Part shown: positions 40,604 to 49,061 of the stretch, in pieces
Layout: every line of letters begins with the position of its first letter
Position numbering within the stretch: position 1 is the stretch's first letter
Source of the DNA: Rhizobiales bacterium GAS188
GTDB taxonomy: Bacteria > Pseudomonadota > Alphaproteobacteria > Rhizobiales > Beijerinckiaceae
Assembly: GCA_900104855.1 (NCBI GenBank)
Contig: FNSS01000001.1
Span: 5,394,001 to 5,458,000, forward strand
Direction of reading: 5' to 3'
DNA: 64,000 bases
The notes under the pieces: model-generated
Databases searched by the model: none
What the model was told of the DNA's origin: nothing
The model's input: the letters and a program-made list of their open reading frames with translations, nothing else
Program-made: the position numbers and the translations under genes

Positions 40604-41308
40604 ATGACATCATCACCGAGGAAGTTACGTTCGACCCGAGCAGCGCCGGGCAAGGCCAAGGCAGCGTCGCGCAAGGCCAAGGCCGCGCCAGGCAAGGCAA
40701 GAGCAGCGCCACGAAAGGCAAAAGCAGCACCTCGCAAAGCATTGGCGGCGCTGGCGTTTACTCCGACCGGGCCCGGCGATGTTGTCGGTATCCCGCCAAC
40801 GAACACGTTCAATCAAGGCCTGAGCTCGGCCTCGGAAGCGACGATGCTCAATCTGTTCGGCGTACCAGGTGTGAAGACTGATACCTGCAGTCCCGCGACC
40901 GGCGCTTTCAAGAAGCGGATCGTCACTCGCGTGGATGTCGGCCCGTTCAAGGTCAGCGGCCTCGACATCGCCGTCACGTCGTTGAAGGCGGTATTTACGG
41001 AAGCCGAAGAGCAAATCCCAAACGTGATTGCTGCGGTCAAAAATGACGGCATGCTTTGCGTTCGCCACAAGCGCAACAATCCCAACTCGTTCTCGAACCA
41101 CAGCTGGGGCACTGCGATCGATCTGTTCTTCGGAGATGCCGCCGTGCCGCAAGGTGTTGCGAAGACGCATCGCGGTTGCCAGCAACTGGCTCCATTTTTC
41201 AACAAGCATGGTTGGTACTGGGGCGCAGGCTTTTCCGGCGGATCAGTTGACAGCATGCACTTCGAGCTCGCCGACGAAACCATCAGCCGCGCTCCGAGCG
41301 GTGGCTAG
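40604..41308 (+). CDS. VanY-type M15 family peptidase with histone-H1-like N-terminal tail
   Basis: The 234-residue protein starts at ATG 40604 after GGAGAGGGG. Residues 14-48 are five copies of the seven-residue unit A-(P/S)-(G/R)-K-A-(K/R/L)-A, a basic tail like that of histone H1-like proteins. No signal peptide precedes it. The C-terminal domain has SNHSWGTAIDLFFGD, which fits the SxHxxGxAxD zinc motif of VanY/DD-carboxypeptidases, and DSMHFEL supplies the third ligand. The peptidase part would cleave D-Ala-D-Ala or related bonds, but the tail and lack of an export signal argue for DNA binding or another location. Confidence 0.82.
   Translation: MTSSPRKLRSTRAAPGKAKAASRKAKAAPGKARAAPRKAKAAPRKALAALAFTPTGPGDVVGIPPTNTFNQGLSSASEATMLNLFGVPGVKTDTCSPATGAFKKRIVTRVDVGPFKVSGLDIAVTSLKAVFTEAEEQIPNVIAAVKNDGMLCVRHKRNNPNSFSNHSWGTAIDLFFGDAAVPQGVAKTHRGCQQLAPFFNKHGWYWGAGFSGGSVDSMHFELADETISRAPSGG
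40643..40747 (+). repeat. Five in-frame 21-bp repeats encoding the basic tail
   Basis: Units of 21 bp, each giving a heptapeptide rich in Lys, Ala and Pro, run from codon 14 to codon 48 of the M15 peptidase gene. Third-position differences show that they are not a very recent expansion. Confidence 0.85.
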
Positions 41309-41447
41309 CTCGTCGTACCGAATTGCCTCGCAGATCTGAGACTCCGAGCTCACGCCTCCCGCCCTTGTCCGCCAGCCTCGTGCCGGTGCAATCTGCGCCG
41401 GCGCTCGATGAGGATCGGGGCAAGGCAAAAGAAGGGGTTTCCGGCGC

Positions 41448-42377
41448 ATGCGCATCGTGGTTCACGGCCAGCAGGCTTTCGGCAAGGCGGTGCTCGAGGC
41501 GCTACTGAAGCGCGGCGAGACGATCGTCGGGGTGTATGTGGCGCCCGAGAAGGAGGGTGCGAAGCCTGATCCTCTCAAGGAGGCGGCGCTCGCCGCTAAG
41601 CTGCCGGTGTTCCAGCCCGCTTCCTTTCGCAAGCCGGAAGTTTGGGAGGAGTTCAAGGCGCTCGAGCCCGATCTCCAGGTGATGGCCTTCGTGACCCTCT
41701 TCGTGCCGGAAGAGTTCCTGAACATCCCGACCCATGGCTCGATCCAGTATCATCCTTCGCTCCTGCCGAAATATCGCGGACCGAGCGCCATCAACTGGCC
41801 GATCATCAACGGCGACAGCGAGACCGGCCTGTCGGTCTTCTGGCCCGATAACGGGCTCGACACCGGCGATGTGCTCTTGCAGGTGAAGACGCCGATCGGC
41901 GCCGACGACTCTCTCGGCTCGGTCTATTTCGACCGCCTGTTTTCGCTGGGCGTCGAGGCGATGCTGGATGCGGTCGACCTCGTCAAGGCCGGCAAGGCTC
42001 CGCGGCTGAAGCAGGACGAGGCGCAAGCGACCTATGAGGGCCGCTGCGGCGCCGACAATGCCCGCATCGATTGGGGCAAGCCCTGGCGGCAGATCCACAA
42101 CCTGATCCGCGGCTGCAATCCGGCACCGGGCGCCTGGTCCGAGATCCTTGGCGGCAAGCTGCAGATCTTCGAGGCGCGGCCGCTGCCGGCGACATCGCCG
42201 AAGGGCATCGCCGGCAAGATGGGCGAGGTCGTCGCGGTCGAGGCGGACGGCTTCACGGTCGTCTGCGCCGATGGGCGCATCAAGGCGTTGCGCGTCAAGC
42301 CGCAGGATGGCGGCAAGGTCGGGGCGGGCGAATGGGCGAAATCCGCCGGATTGGCGACCGGCGCGCGCTTTGGCTGA
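41448..42377 (+). CDS. Formyltransferase-domain protein (Fmt / formyl-THF dehydrogenase N-terminal type)
   Basis: The 309-residue protein has a formyl transferase N-terminal domain (about 1-180), with the catalytic block SIQYHPSLLPKYRGPSAINW near residue 98 and GLSVFWPDNGLDTGDVLLQ near 130. The Asn is seen in YRGPSAINW, and His and Asp at the usual positions. A C-terminal domain (about 200-305) follows, as in methionyl-tRNA formyltransferase and the hydrolase part of 10-formyl-THF dehydrogenase. The IFWADDGLDTGD-like block is closer to the latter. It would use 10-formyl-THF. The SHMT-like gene lies about 1.1 kb downstream, pointing to one-carbon metabolism. Confidence 0.88.
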   Translation: MRIVVHGQQAFGKAVLEALLKRGETIVGVYVAPEKEGAKPDPLKEAALAAKLPVFQPASFRKPEVWEEFKALEPDLQVMAFVTLFVPEEFLNIPTHGSIQYHPSLLPKYRGPSAINWPIINGDSETGLSVFWPDNGLDTGDVLLQVKTPIGADDSLGSVYFDRLFSLGVEAMLDAVDLVKAGKAPRLKQDEAQATYEGRCGADNARIDWGKPWRQIHNLIRGCNPAPGAWSEILGGKLQIFEARPLPATSPKGIAGKMGEVVAVEADGFTVVCADGRIKALRVKPQDGGKVGAGEWAKSAGLATGARFG

Positions 42378-42403
42378 GCGGCCGATCGAACGGCGCGTTG
42401 GTT

Positions 42404-43346
42404 TCAATCCGACGCTGCCGGTTCCGACAGCCAATCGGCGACCGCGTCAAGGGTCGCGTCGCGCCGCGCCGCCCTGGGCCGCAACAAATAAAGGCGCGTC
42501 GGCGCCGGCATCACCGCCTCGAATGGAGCGATGAGGCGCTTCTTGTCGATCAAAGGCTGCACCAGGCTGCGGCGCCCGATCAGCATGCCCACCCCATCGA
42601 GCGCCGCCTCGAGGGCGAGGCTGTAGAGCGAGAAGCTCGGTCCCTTGCGCGCGTCGATACCGGCAGCGCCAGCGAAATCGAGCCATAAGGCCCAATGATC
42701 GCGCCAGGTGCCCATGCAGAAGCACGAAGCGTGACAGCGAGGCGAGCGGCAGGCGCGTCTTGCCCTTCCCGACGAGGGCGGGGCTGCAGACCGGAAACAG
42801 CGTGTCGGCAGCGAGCGGGCGCAGCTCCACATGTGAAGGCCGTTCGATTTGGGCGTTCCGTTCGATTTGGGCTTGCCGCTCCTCGCCCAGATAGAAGACG
42901 GCGAGATCATAGGGCTCGCGCACGAAGCTCGGTGGCTGCTCGAGCGCCGTCACCGATATCTGCAGTTTTGGAAAATGCCGTCGCAGATCACGCAGCCGCG
43001 GCTGCAGCCATAATTGTGCGACCGAAGGCAGCGCCGCGATGCGCAACTCCTCGGGCATGGCGGCGCGCCTGAGCCCCTGCACGGCCGCGCCGAGATCGTC
43101 GAAGGCCTGCATGAAGGCGGGCAGCGCCTGGCGCGCCGCCGCTGTCAGCCGCAATCCCTGGCTCATGCGCTCGAAGAGCGGCTGGCGCATCCAGGCTTCG
43201 AGCGACTTGACCTGCTGGGCGATTGCCGCAGGGGTGACGCCGAGCTCCTGCGCGGCCGCGGCGAAGCTTTCATGACGCGCCGCGGCCTCGAAGGCCCGCA
43301 AGGCGTTCAAGGGCGGCAGGCGGGGTCGCGGCGGCTGGATCGGCAA
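42404..43346 (-). pseudogene. LysR family regulator, frameshifted
   Basis: The first 200 codons (TTG 43346 proposed) encode a typical LysR N-terminus (LPPLNALRAFEAAARHESFAAAAQELGVTPAAIAQQVKSLE). After LSRFVLLHG the frame changes at the CCC run 42711-42713. The rest, GTWRDHWALWLDFAGAAG to LDAVADWLSEPAASD at 42404, reads in another phase. Removing one base restores a continuous protein of about 313 residues. It is divergent from the SHMT-like gene and would have been its regulator. It may be genuine decay or a base-calling error. Confidence 0.85.
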
Positions 43347-43489
43347 ATCCCAAACACACCCAGGGGCATAGAAAAGCTAGGCCAAGGCGACAGAAGTATT
43401 CGTTTGCCGCACGAGGGTCAATTCAGGGAGGATGGTCGGAGCATCGGCATCGCCGATTGTCCATGCCGCGTACCACTGACGAGGATTTC

Positions 43490-44812
43490 ATGACCGCGCT
43501 GATGCGTCGCGACTGGGTCGCCGACCCGATCGAAGATTATGTTCAAGGCATCGCCGCACGCACCGCTCGCCGCGAGACGGCGGCGACCGATGCCGAGATC
43601 GCGGCGCTGATCGCCGAGAATCGCCGCATCCATGAGGAGGATTGCGTCAACCTCAACCCAGCGACCAATGTGATGAATCCGAGGGCCGAAGCCGCGCTCG
43701 CTTCCGGTCTCGGCTCGCGCCCCTCGCTCGGCTATCCGGGCGACAAATACGAGATGGGGCTCGAAGCGATCGAGAAGGTCGAGGTCATCGCCGCCGAGCT
43801 CGCCGCCGAGGTCTTCGGAGCCCGCTTCGCCGAGATCAGGGTGGCGTCCGGCGCCATGGCCAATCTCTACGCCTTCATGGCGACCGCGAAGCCGGGCGAC
43901 GTCATCATCGCGCCGCCGGCGAGCATCGGCGGCCACATCACCCATCACGCGCCAGGCGCCGCGGGGCTCTACGGGCTCGACATCCACCCGGCGCCGGTCG
44001 ATGCCGAGGCCTATTCGGTCGATGTGGCGAAGCTGCGTGAGCAGGCGCTGGCGCTGCGGCCAAAACTCATCACCATCGGCTGCAGCCTGAACCTCTTCCC
44101 GCACCCCATCCGCGAGATCCGCGCCATCGCCGACGAGGTCGGCGCCAAAGTGCTGTTCGATGCCGCTCATCTCTCCGGGCCGATCGCCGGGCGGGCTTGG
44201 CAGCAGCCTCTCGCCGAGGGCGCGCATCTGATGACCATGAGCACCTATAAGAGCCTGGGCGGCCCGCCCTCCGGGCTGATCGTGACCAATGACGCGGCGC
44301 TCGCGAAGCGCCTCGACGCCATCGCCTATCCGGGGCTGACCGCCAATTTCGACGCGGCGAAATCAGCCGCGCTGGCTCTCGCTCTGCTCGATTGGAAGGA
44401 GCATGGCGCAGCCTATGCGGCCAAGATGGCCGCGACCGCCGCGGCGCTCGCCCGAAACCTCGCCGAGCGCGGCCTGCCGGTGCATGCGCGCGAGCGCGGC
44501 TTCACCACCTCGCATCAACTCGCCATCGAGGCCGAGCGTTTCGGCGGCGGCCAGGCCGCCTCGAAGAAGCTGCGTCGCGCCAATATCCTGGCCTGCGGCA
44601 TCGGCTTGCCCCTCCCCGAGGTCGAAGGCGACATGAACGGCCTGCGCTTCGGCACACCGGAGATCGTGCGTTGGGGGATGACGGAGGACGATATGCCGGA
44701 GCTTGCCGCCCTCATCGCCCGGGGCCTGATCGGCAATGAGGATGAGACGAGCGTGGCGGCCGATGTCACGGCCTTTCGCCAAAGGTTCCGCAAGCTCCAT
44801 TTTATCCGCTGA
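43490..44812 (+). CDS. Serine hydroxymethyltransferase-like PLP enzyme
   Basis: The 440-residue fold-type I PLP enzyme resembles SHMT: SRPSLGYPGDKYEMG near residue 70, the PLP-binding VASGAMANLYAF, FDAAHLSGPIAG (Asp and His) near 220, and Lys254 in MSTYKSLGGPPSG in place of the usual STTHKTLRGPRGG. It thus keeps the cofactor Lys but differs around it, so the substrate may not be plain serine/glycine; alpha-methylserine or a related amino acid is possible. ATG 43490 is chosen for GAGG 5 bp upstream; ATG 43463 is possible. It is divergent from the broken LysR gene. Confidence 0.85.
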   Translation: MTALMRRDWVADPIEDYVQGIAARTARRETAATDAEIAALIAENRRIHEEDCVNLNPATNVMNPRAEAALASGLGSRPSLGYPGDKYEMGLEAIEKVEVIAAELAAEVFGARFAEIRVASGAMANLYAFMATAKPGDVIIAPPASIGGHITHHAPGAAGLYGLDIHPAPVDAEAYSVDVAKLREQALALRPKLITIGCSLNLFPHPIREIRAIADEVGAKVLFDAAHLSGPIAGRAWQQPLAEGAHLMTMSTYKSLGGPPSGLIVTNDAALAKRLDAIAYPGLTANFDAAKSAALALALLDWKEHGAAYAAKMAATAAALARNLAERGLPVHARERGFTTSHQLAIEAERFGGGQAASKKLRRANILACGIGLPLPEVEGDMNGLRFGTPEIVRWGMTEDDMPELAALIARGLIGNEDETSVAADVTAFRQRFRKLHFIR

Positions 44813-44827
44813 GCATGGCGCAACGCC

Positions 44828-44920
44828 CTGGGACCGCGACCGTCCCGGTCGCCCTTTCTTTCCAGCGGCACGCGCCGGCCAAGCCGTCTTTAAGAGCGGG
44901 CGGGACGCCCGCGGTCCCAG
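44828..44920. repeat. Single inverted copy of the 87-bp GC-rich palindromic repeat
   Basis: It starts CTGGGACCGCGACCGTCCC and ends GGGACGCCCGCGGTCCCAG, the reverse orientation of the tandem copies at 9863-10129; the inside has diverged. It overlaps the last 10 codons and the stop of the transglutaminase gene, with the SHMT-like gene ending just to the left. Confidence 0.85.
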
Positions 44921-45744
44921 GGTGGGCTTTGAAGCGTCGATGCCAATTCGCCGAGATCGGAAGGGCGCTCATCTCCACCCTGGGCTGTCCGGCTCGCGAT
45001 CCGATCGCATAAGGCGATATCGTCCTCGCTCAGGGTTTTGCTGGCCTCAGTCGCGGCGCGCCACGTGTCCCAGGCGGACATTTCCTGGTTGTTCAGTGCC
45101 AGGAGATCGCGCACCAAATCGACACGCATGAACCATAGTCCCCTGGCATCGCCCTGCCCAAAAAGCTCAGGGTCGACCGAACCGGATCGGGCCAGCATCC
45201 AAGCTTCCCCGGCATTGTAGAATTTGCCGCTTGGAAGATCGGCGCAGTCGAAGTCGATGCCAAGCTGACCGCGATGAAATTGGTCGAGCTGGGCATCCGC
45301 CATCGCCCAGCGTTTTTCGGCCCGCTTCCAATACTCGCAAATCCAATGGTCTGCATATTGCGGAGAGGCGAAATAGGTCGCGAATCCGCATCTCAGCCGC
45401 GCCCGAACGGAGCGATGCCTCAACATGCTGCACAGCAACAGCGCGAAATCGCGGCAGGTGCCGAAGCTTCGTTGCGCCGGCGCTCGCGGCGCCGTGAGCG
45501 GGCCTGCATGGGCCGCCAGCGCGAGCCTCAACCTCTCCGCGACCGCCTGGGTATCGCGGATACGTGGAACCTTCGGCCCGATGCCGTAGCTATCAGCCCA
45601 TGCGACATGCAGGATCAATTCGGAGACGACATTCCGCAACAGAGGGACGTCGCCCGGCAAGCCATCATAAAGATAGGCAAGCGCTCCCGGATCGGTCAGG
45701 ACATCCTGCGCCGAATAGGGCTCAGTCGTTTCCGCAGTGATCAT
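44890..45744 (-). CDS. Transglutaminase-like domain protein
   Basis: The 284-residue protein has a transglutaminase/papain-like core: Cys in SFGTCRDFALLLCSMLR (about 93-109), His in YADHWICEYW (about 130-139) and Asp in WAMADAQLD (about 146-154), giving an intact triad. It lacks a signal peptide, so it is likely cytoplasmic; such proteins may be amidases or proteases. The last residues, WDRGRPARS, and the TAA stop come from the palindromic repeat, so the native C-terminus was probably changed. It is convergent with the SHMT-like gene and downstream of a lipoprotein gene on the same strand. Confidence 0.85.
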   Translation of the reverse strand: MITAETTEPYSAQDVLTDPGALAYLYDGLPGDVPLLRNVVSELILHVAWADSYGIGPKVPRIRDTQAVAERLRLALAAHAGPLTAPRAPAQRSFGTCRDFALLLCSMLRHRSVRARLRCGFATYFASPQYADHWICEYWKRAEKRWAMADAQLDQFHRGQLGIDFDCADLPSGKFYNAGEAWMLARSGSVDPELFGQGDARGLWFMRVDLVRDLLALNNQEMSAWDTWRAATEASKTLSEDDIALCDRIASRTAQGGDERPSDLGELASTLQSPPWDRGRPARS

Positions 45745-45780
45745 TGGCGCACGGGCTCGCCTGCCTCCGGGCCCAAAACC

Positions 45781-46416
45781 TCACTGCGTCGGCGCGAAGC
45801 TGAGTGGCTTCCCGGCGGCGCCGACCGCTGCGCCCGTGGCCGCCCCGCCCGTGACCATGGCTGGCGAGAGCTTGGCCGTCATGGTCGTGGGTGCGGCGCT
45901 GCCGGCGCTCGCCAGGAAATCGGCGATGCCGTCCATGCTCTTCGAGGCGATGCGCTGCAGCGTCCTGTCGTCGACACGCGACCAGGGATCGGCGGGATCG
46001 GCACTCGTCTCCTCGACGCCGGTGACGCGCTGGGCGCGCCGATTGGCCGAGTCGAACACGTCCCAGACATAGGCGAGCGCCGTCTTGCCGTCCGGGGCCG
46101 TATAGGCCGTGAGGTAGCCCTTGAGGCGATAACGCGGCGACTGGCCGGCATCGACCAAGGTGACCTGGTGATTGGCGGCGGCTTGGCTGAAGGCTGCCGT
46201 CAGGGCGCTCTGCACCGCATCGGGCGGGCCTTCCACCGCCTCGACCGTGATCGGCACGCCGGGCGCCATGCGGGGCGGCACCGAGGCCTCGAACCCGACA
46301 TCCTGGCAACCGGCGAGCGCGAGAGGCGCGAGCCAGGCGGCCATCGACAGACCTCTGATGAAATGCACCGCACCCCTTCCGCGCGCATAGGCGCGGACGG
46401 ATATCACACTGATCAT
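45781..46416 (-). CDS. Hypothetical lipoprotein
   Basis: The 211-residue protein begins at ATG 46416, with GGAGG 7 bp upstream. The lipobox LALAGC (Cys about 38) follows a hydrophobic stretch. The mature protein contains APGVPITVEAVEGPP, RLKGYLTAYTAPDGKTALAYVWDVFD and RAQRVTGVEE, the layout of small rhizobial lipoproteins of unknown function; the C-terminus is Ala/Gly-rich. It lies 36 bp upstream of the transglutaminase gene on the same strand and may form an operon with it. Confidence 0.75.
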   Translation of the reverse strand: MISVISVRAYARGRGAVHFIRGLSMAAWLAPLALAGCQDVGFEASVPPRMAPGVPITVEAVEGPPDAVQSALTAAFSQAAANHQVTLVDAGQSPRYRLKGYLTAYTAPDGKTALAYVWDVFDSANRRAQRVTGVEETSADPADPWSRVDDRTLQRIASKSMDGIADFLASAGSAAPTTMTAKLSPAMVTGGAATGAAVGAAGKPLSFAPTQ

Positions 46417-46466
46417 CAACGCCTCCGCCTGCGCTTATGAATCGGCAGGTCGAAGACAGCATAGCT

Positions 46467-47618
46467 TCAACGGGTGACGAGGTCGAGGCTCTTGCCGTTC
46501 ACAGGCTCGCTGGCGCTTTCGCCGATCAGCGAGGTGCGGCCGAGGCACATCGCGGTCGCGCTGTCGGAATCCATCAAGATCATGTGCAGGAACATGGTCA
46601 TGCCGGGAACGAGCTGGAAGTCATTCGCCTCGTAGAACATGGGCGGGTCCATCCAGGAGGGCGTGAACTTCGCACCCAGCGAATAGCCGCAGGCGTTCAG
46701 CCGATGCGCGCCAAGGCCGTGCTGGTCGAGGATGCGGGCATGGGCCGCGAACACGTCGCCGGCGCTGCGGCCCGGCCGCAACTCCGCCTCGCAGGCGAGA
46801 AGCGCCTCGCGCGCCGCCGCGTGATAGGGGATGTGCAATTTGTGCGGCTCGCCCACGATATGGGTGCGCATCAGTGCAGCGTGATAATGACGCCAGACGC
46901 CCGCGAATTCCAAGGTGAGCTGATCGTTGCGGTCGAGCTCGCGGCGGCCCGATTTGTAGCGGCACAGCAAGGCGTCCGCGCCCGAGCCGATGATGAACTC
47001 GTTCGCCGGATAGTCGCCGCCGGCGCGGAAGATCGCGTCATGCATGGCGCCCAGTATGTCGCCCTCCTCGGCGCCTGCGCCCAACAGGGCAATGGCCGCC
47101 GCATCCGCCTTGTCAGACAGTTCCGCAGCCTGCCTGACATAAGCGATCTCGGCCGCGGACTTCACGGCGCGCAGCGCCGGCACCAAGGTCGAGACCTCCT
47201 CGAGCTGCGCGAAGCCCGCGAAGGCCGCTTCCAGCCGCCTGCCATTGCGATGGGTGAGGCCTTGCGTTTCGTATTCGACGCCGATGCGCTTGCCCGCAAG
47301 GTCGAGCTCGGATGCGAGCGTCTTCAAATCGACCGAAGGATCGGCGTCGCGCGCATCCTTCCAGATGCGGATATCCTTGATGAGCGATGTCTGGCGGGCC
47401 TGGCGCAGATCGGCCGAGCGCGTCAGCAAGGTCAGGCTTCCATCCGCCCGCACCACCAGGCATTGGAAGAAGCAGAAGCCGAAACTGTCATAGCCCGTGA
47501 GCCAATACATGCTCTCCTGGGCGAAGAGGAACATGGCGTCGAGGCGCTGCCTCTGCATCTCGGCTTGCAGCCGCGCCAGCCTGGCGGCGAATTCGGATGG
47601 GGCAAAATGCAAGGCCAT
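46467..47618 (-). CDS. M24 (pita-bread fold) hydrolase without metal ligands, creatinase/ectoine-hydrolase-like
   Basis: The 383-residue protein has a creatinase N-terminal domain (about 1-135) and a pita-bread C-terminal domain. The five metal ligands of M24 aminopeptidases (Asp, Asp, His, Glu, Glu) are all changed: Glu in LTLEFAG, Ala in HAALMRT, Tyr in GYSLGAKF, His in FLHMILM, Gly in CLGRTSL. Such loss is typical of creatinase and of DoeA-type ectoine hydrolases, which hydrolyse C-N bonds without metal. Substrate unknown. ATG 47618 follows GGAG. There is no ectoine gene nearby to support DoeA directly. Confidence 0.85.
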   Translation of the reverse strand: MALHFAPSEFAARLARLQAEMQRQRLDAMFLFAQESMYWLTGYDSFGFCFFQCLVVRADGSLTLLTRSADLRQARQTSLIKDIRIWKDARDADPSVDLKTLASELDLAGKRIGVEYETQGLTHRNGRRLEAAFAGFAQLEEVSTLVPALRAVKSAAEIAYVRQAAELSDKADAAAIALLGAGAEEGDILGAMHDAIFRAGGDYPANEFIIGSGADALLCRYKSGRRELDRNDQLTLEFAGVWRHYHAALMRTHIVGEPHKLHIPYHAAAREALLACEAELRPGRSAGDVFAAHARILDQHGLGAHRLNACGYSLGAKFTPSWMDPPMFYEANDFQLVPGMTMFLHMILMDSDSATAMCLGRTSLIGESASEPVNGKSLDLVTR

Positions 47619-47743
47619 AGCGAAGCTCCAGGGCGATGATGCGGGATTGCATCGGCAAGGACGCTTCGTAATCGGAATCGCGGAAGGCCGCCAGGATCGC
47701 CGCGCGCTCTCGGTATGGACGGATCTGTCGAACGCCGACGTCC

Positions 47744-47941
47744 ACCTCTCCCCTTGCGGGAGAGGTCGGAGCCGTAGCGAAGCGAAGGCTCCGGGTGAGG
47801 GGGGCAGCTCCAGCCCTCGAAAGCCGGGTCGGGACAGTCATGCCGGTGGTATATTAGCGGGGCCCGTCCGGCGCCGGCGCTGCCCCCCTCACCCGCTCCC
47901 TCGCTGCGCTCGGGATCGACCTCTCCCACAAGGGGAGAGGT
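47744..47941. repeat. Two-hairpin intergenic repeat, copy 1
   Basis: The left hairpin 47744-47766 (ACCTCTCCCC...GGGAGAGGT) and right hairpin 47919-47941 are joined by arms GGGTGAGGGGGGCAGC and GCTGCCCCCCTCACCC that pair with each other. The whole is thus a nested palindrome. It fills the 355-bp gap between the M24 gene and the small minus-strand gene. Confidence 0.85.
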
Positions 47942-47973
47942 GAGGGCGCGCGGCGTTCCGGAAACCTGCGTGA

Positions 47974-48198
47974 TCAGCCGCCCGATTTTGCCCGAACGGA
48001 GGCGATCGTGTCGGCGAGCTCGCTGACCGAACGGAAGACGAGCCGCTCCAGCACCTCGCGATGCAAGTCGAGCGTGACAGGGCCCTTGTCGGTGCTGAGC
48101 ATGATGCGGGCTCGCTTTCCGTCATTGCTGAGGCGCAGAGCCGTATCCAACACAGTCAACTCCGTGGCTGGAATATCCAGCTCGGCACTATCCATCAT
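47974..48198 (-). CDS. Small hypothetical protein
   Basis: A 74-residue acidic protein, MMDSAELDIPATELTVLD... to ...ASVRAKSGG, starts at ATG 48198 (48195 is possible). A consensus-like minus-strand promoter at 48236-48263 supports these inner starts over the ATG at 48240. The sequence KRARIMLSTDKGPVTLDLHREVLERLV looks like a small alpha/beta domain. No known family. Confidence 0.6.
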   Translation of the reverse strand: MMDSAELDIPATELTVLDTALRLSNDGKRARIMLSTDKGPVTLDLHREVLERLVFRSVSELADTIASVRAKSGG

Positions 48199-48235
48199 TA
48201 TCTGTTGATCCCGTCGCCATTCTCTTGTGGTGGGG

Positions 48236-48263
48236 ACCATAGCGGGCAGCTTAGCTATGTCAA
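48236..48263 (-). promoter_or_regulatory. Candidate sigma-70 promoter for the small gene at 47974-48198
   Basis: On the minus strand TTGACA (48263-48258) is followed after 16 bp by TATGGT (48241-48236), placing the start site near 48229, about 30 bp before ATG 48198. The rest of the 307-bp gap 48199-48505 is AT-richer around 48255-48300 and holds nothing else that I recognise. Confidence 0.55.
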
Positions 48264-48505
48264 ATATAATAGGGAATGCAGTGATCGATTGTTGCGGAAC
48301 CTTCGCATTCGCGTCCGGTGTTCGAATTTGCCCAGCTGCGTGACGCCCGCGCCTAGGCAAGGCGGAGCTGGCATTTGTGGGCGCGCAGGCCTGTTCCCAT
48401 TGCGGTTGCAAGACGATAGAAGGCTTGCCGTGATAGGTCTTGGCGCCCCCGATGGCCGGGATGCCGGCGGGGCGTTGGTTCGATTCGAGAGTGGAGGCAG
48501 TTCGG

Positions 48506-48739
48506 ATGTCTCAGGCACAAGGCGCCGCATCGGCAGGCGTGATGCCCGGCGAGGCTCGCTTTCGCGGGCCGGCGCGCAAGCTGTGCGGCGCTCTCGCGCT
48601 GGCGGGAATGGCCCTGGCGCTCGCCGGCTGCGGCAATTGCGGCGGCTGGAGCTATCCCGGCTACAAGGCCGGCGTCCCGCATTCCTGCCATTCCGAGCCT
48701 GGCTCCACAGGGGGCACGCTCCTCCTGCCCAGTGAATGA
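48506..48739 (+). CDS. Small Cys-containing lipoprotein
   Basis: A 77-residue protein starts at ATG 48506 after GGAGG. A basic n-region of about 25 residues leads into a hydrophobic stretch and lipobox LAGC (Cys about 43), followed directly by GNCGGWSYPGYKAG and a His/Cys pair (SCHS). It is probably a small outer-membrane or inner-membrane lipoprotein. No family is recognised; the long n-region is unusual. Confidence 0.6.
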   Translation: MSQAQGAASAGVMPGEARFRGPARKLCGALALAGMALALAGCGNCGGWSYPGYKAGVPHSCHSEPGSTGGTLLLPSE

Positions 48740-48807
48740 GGCGTTGACCGCGGCAGTTCCGGTGTGCGACTGCGTCGCTCCGCAAACTTGCGCCAGGAAC
48801 CGCGAAA

Positions 48808-49050
48808 ATGTCCGATGCCGTCGCCCCCGATCTGCTCAAATCCTTCGTCGAGCGCATCGAGCGGCTTGAAGAAGAGAAGGCGTCCATCGCCGGCGATGTG
48901 AAGGAAGTCTACGCCGAGGCGAAGTCGCAAGGCTTCGACACGAAGATCCTGCGCAAGGTCGTGGCGATCCGTAAGCGCGATGCCGCCGAGCGGCGCGAGG
49001 AGGAGGAGATCCTCGATCTTTATCTCCAGGCGCTCGGCATGAACGCTTAA
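48808..49050 (+). CDS. gapR: GapR/DUF2312 family nucleoid-associated protein
   Basis: The 80-residue protein matches DUF2312 end to end: [36 protein letters not shown] followed by [12 protein letters not shown] and [12 protein letters not shown]. In Caulobacter GapR is an essential AT-rich, overtwisted-DNA-binding protein that assists topoisomerases ahead of replication and transcription. All the coiled-coil helices and Lys/Arg residues are present. It ends 11 bp before pheT, so the two may be co-transcribed. Confidence 0.93.
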   Translation: MSDAVAPDLLKSFVERIERLEEEKASIAGDVKEVYAEAKSQGFDTKILRKVVAIRKRDAAERREEEEILDLYLQALGMNA

Positions 49051-49061
49051 GGGTTTGCGCC

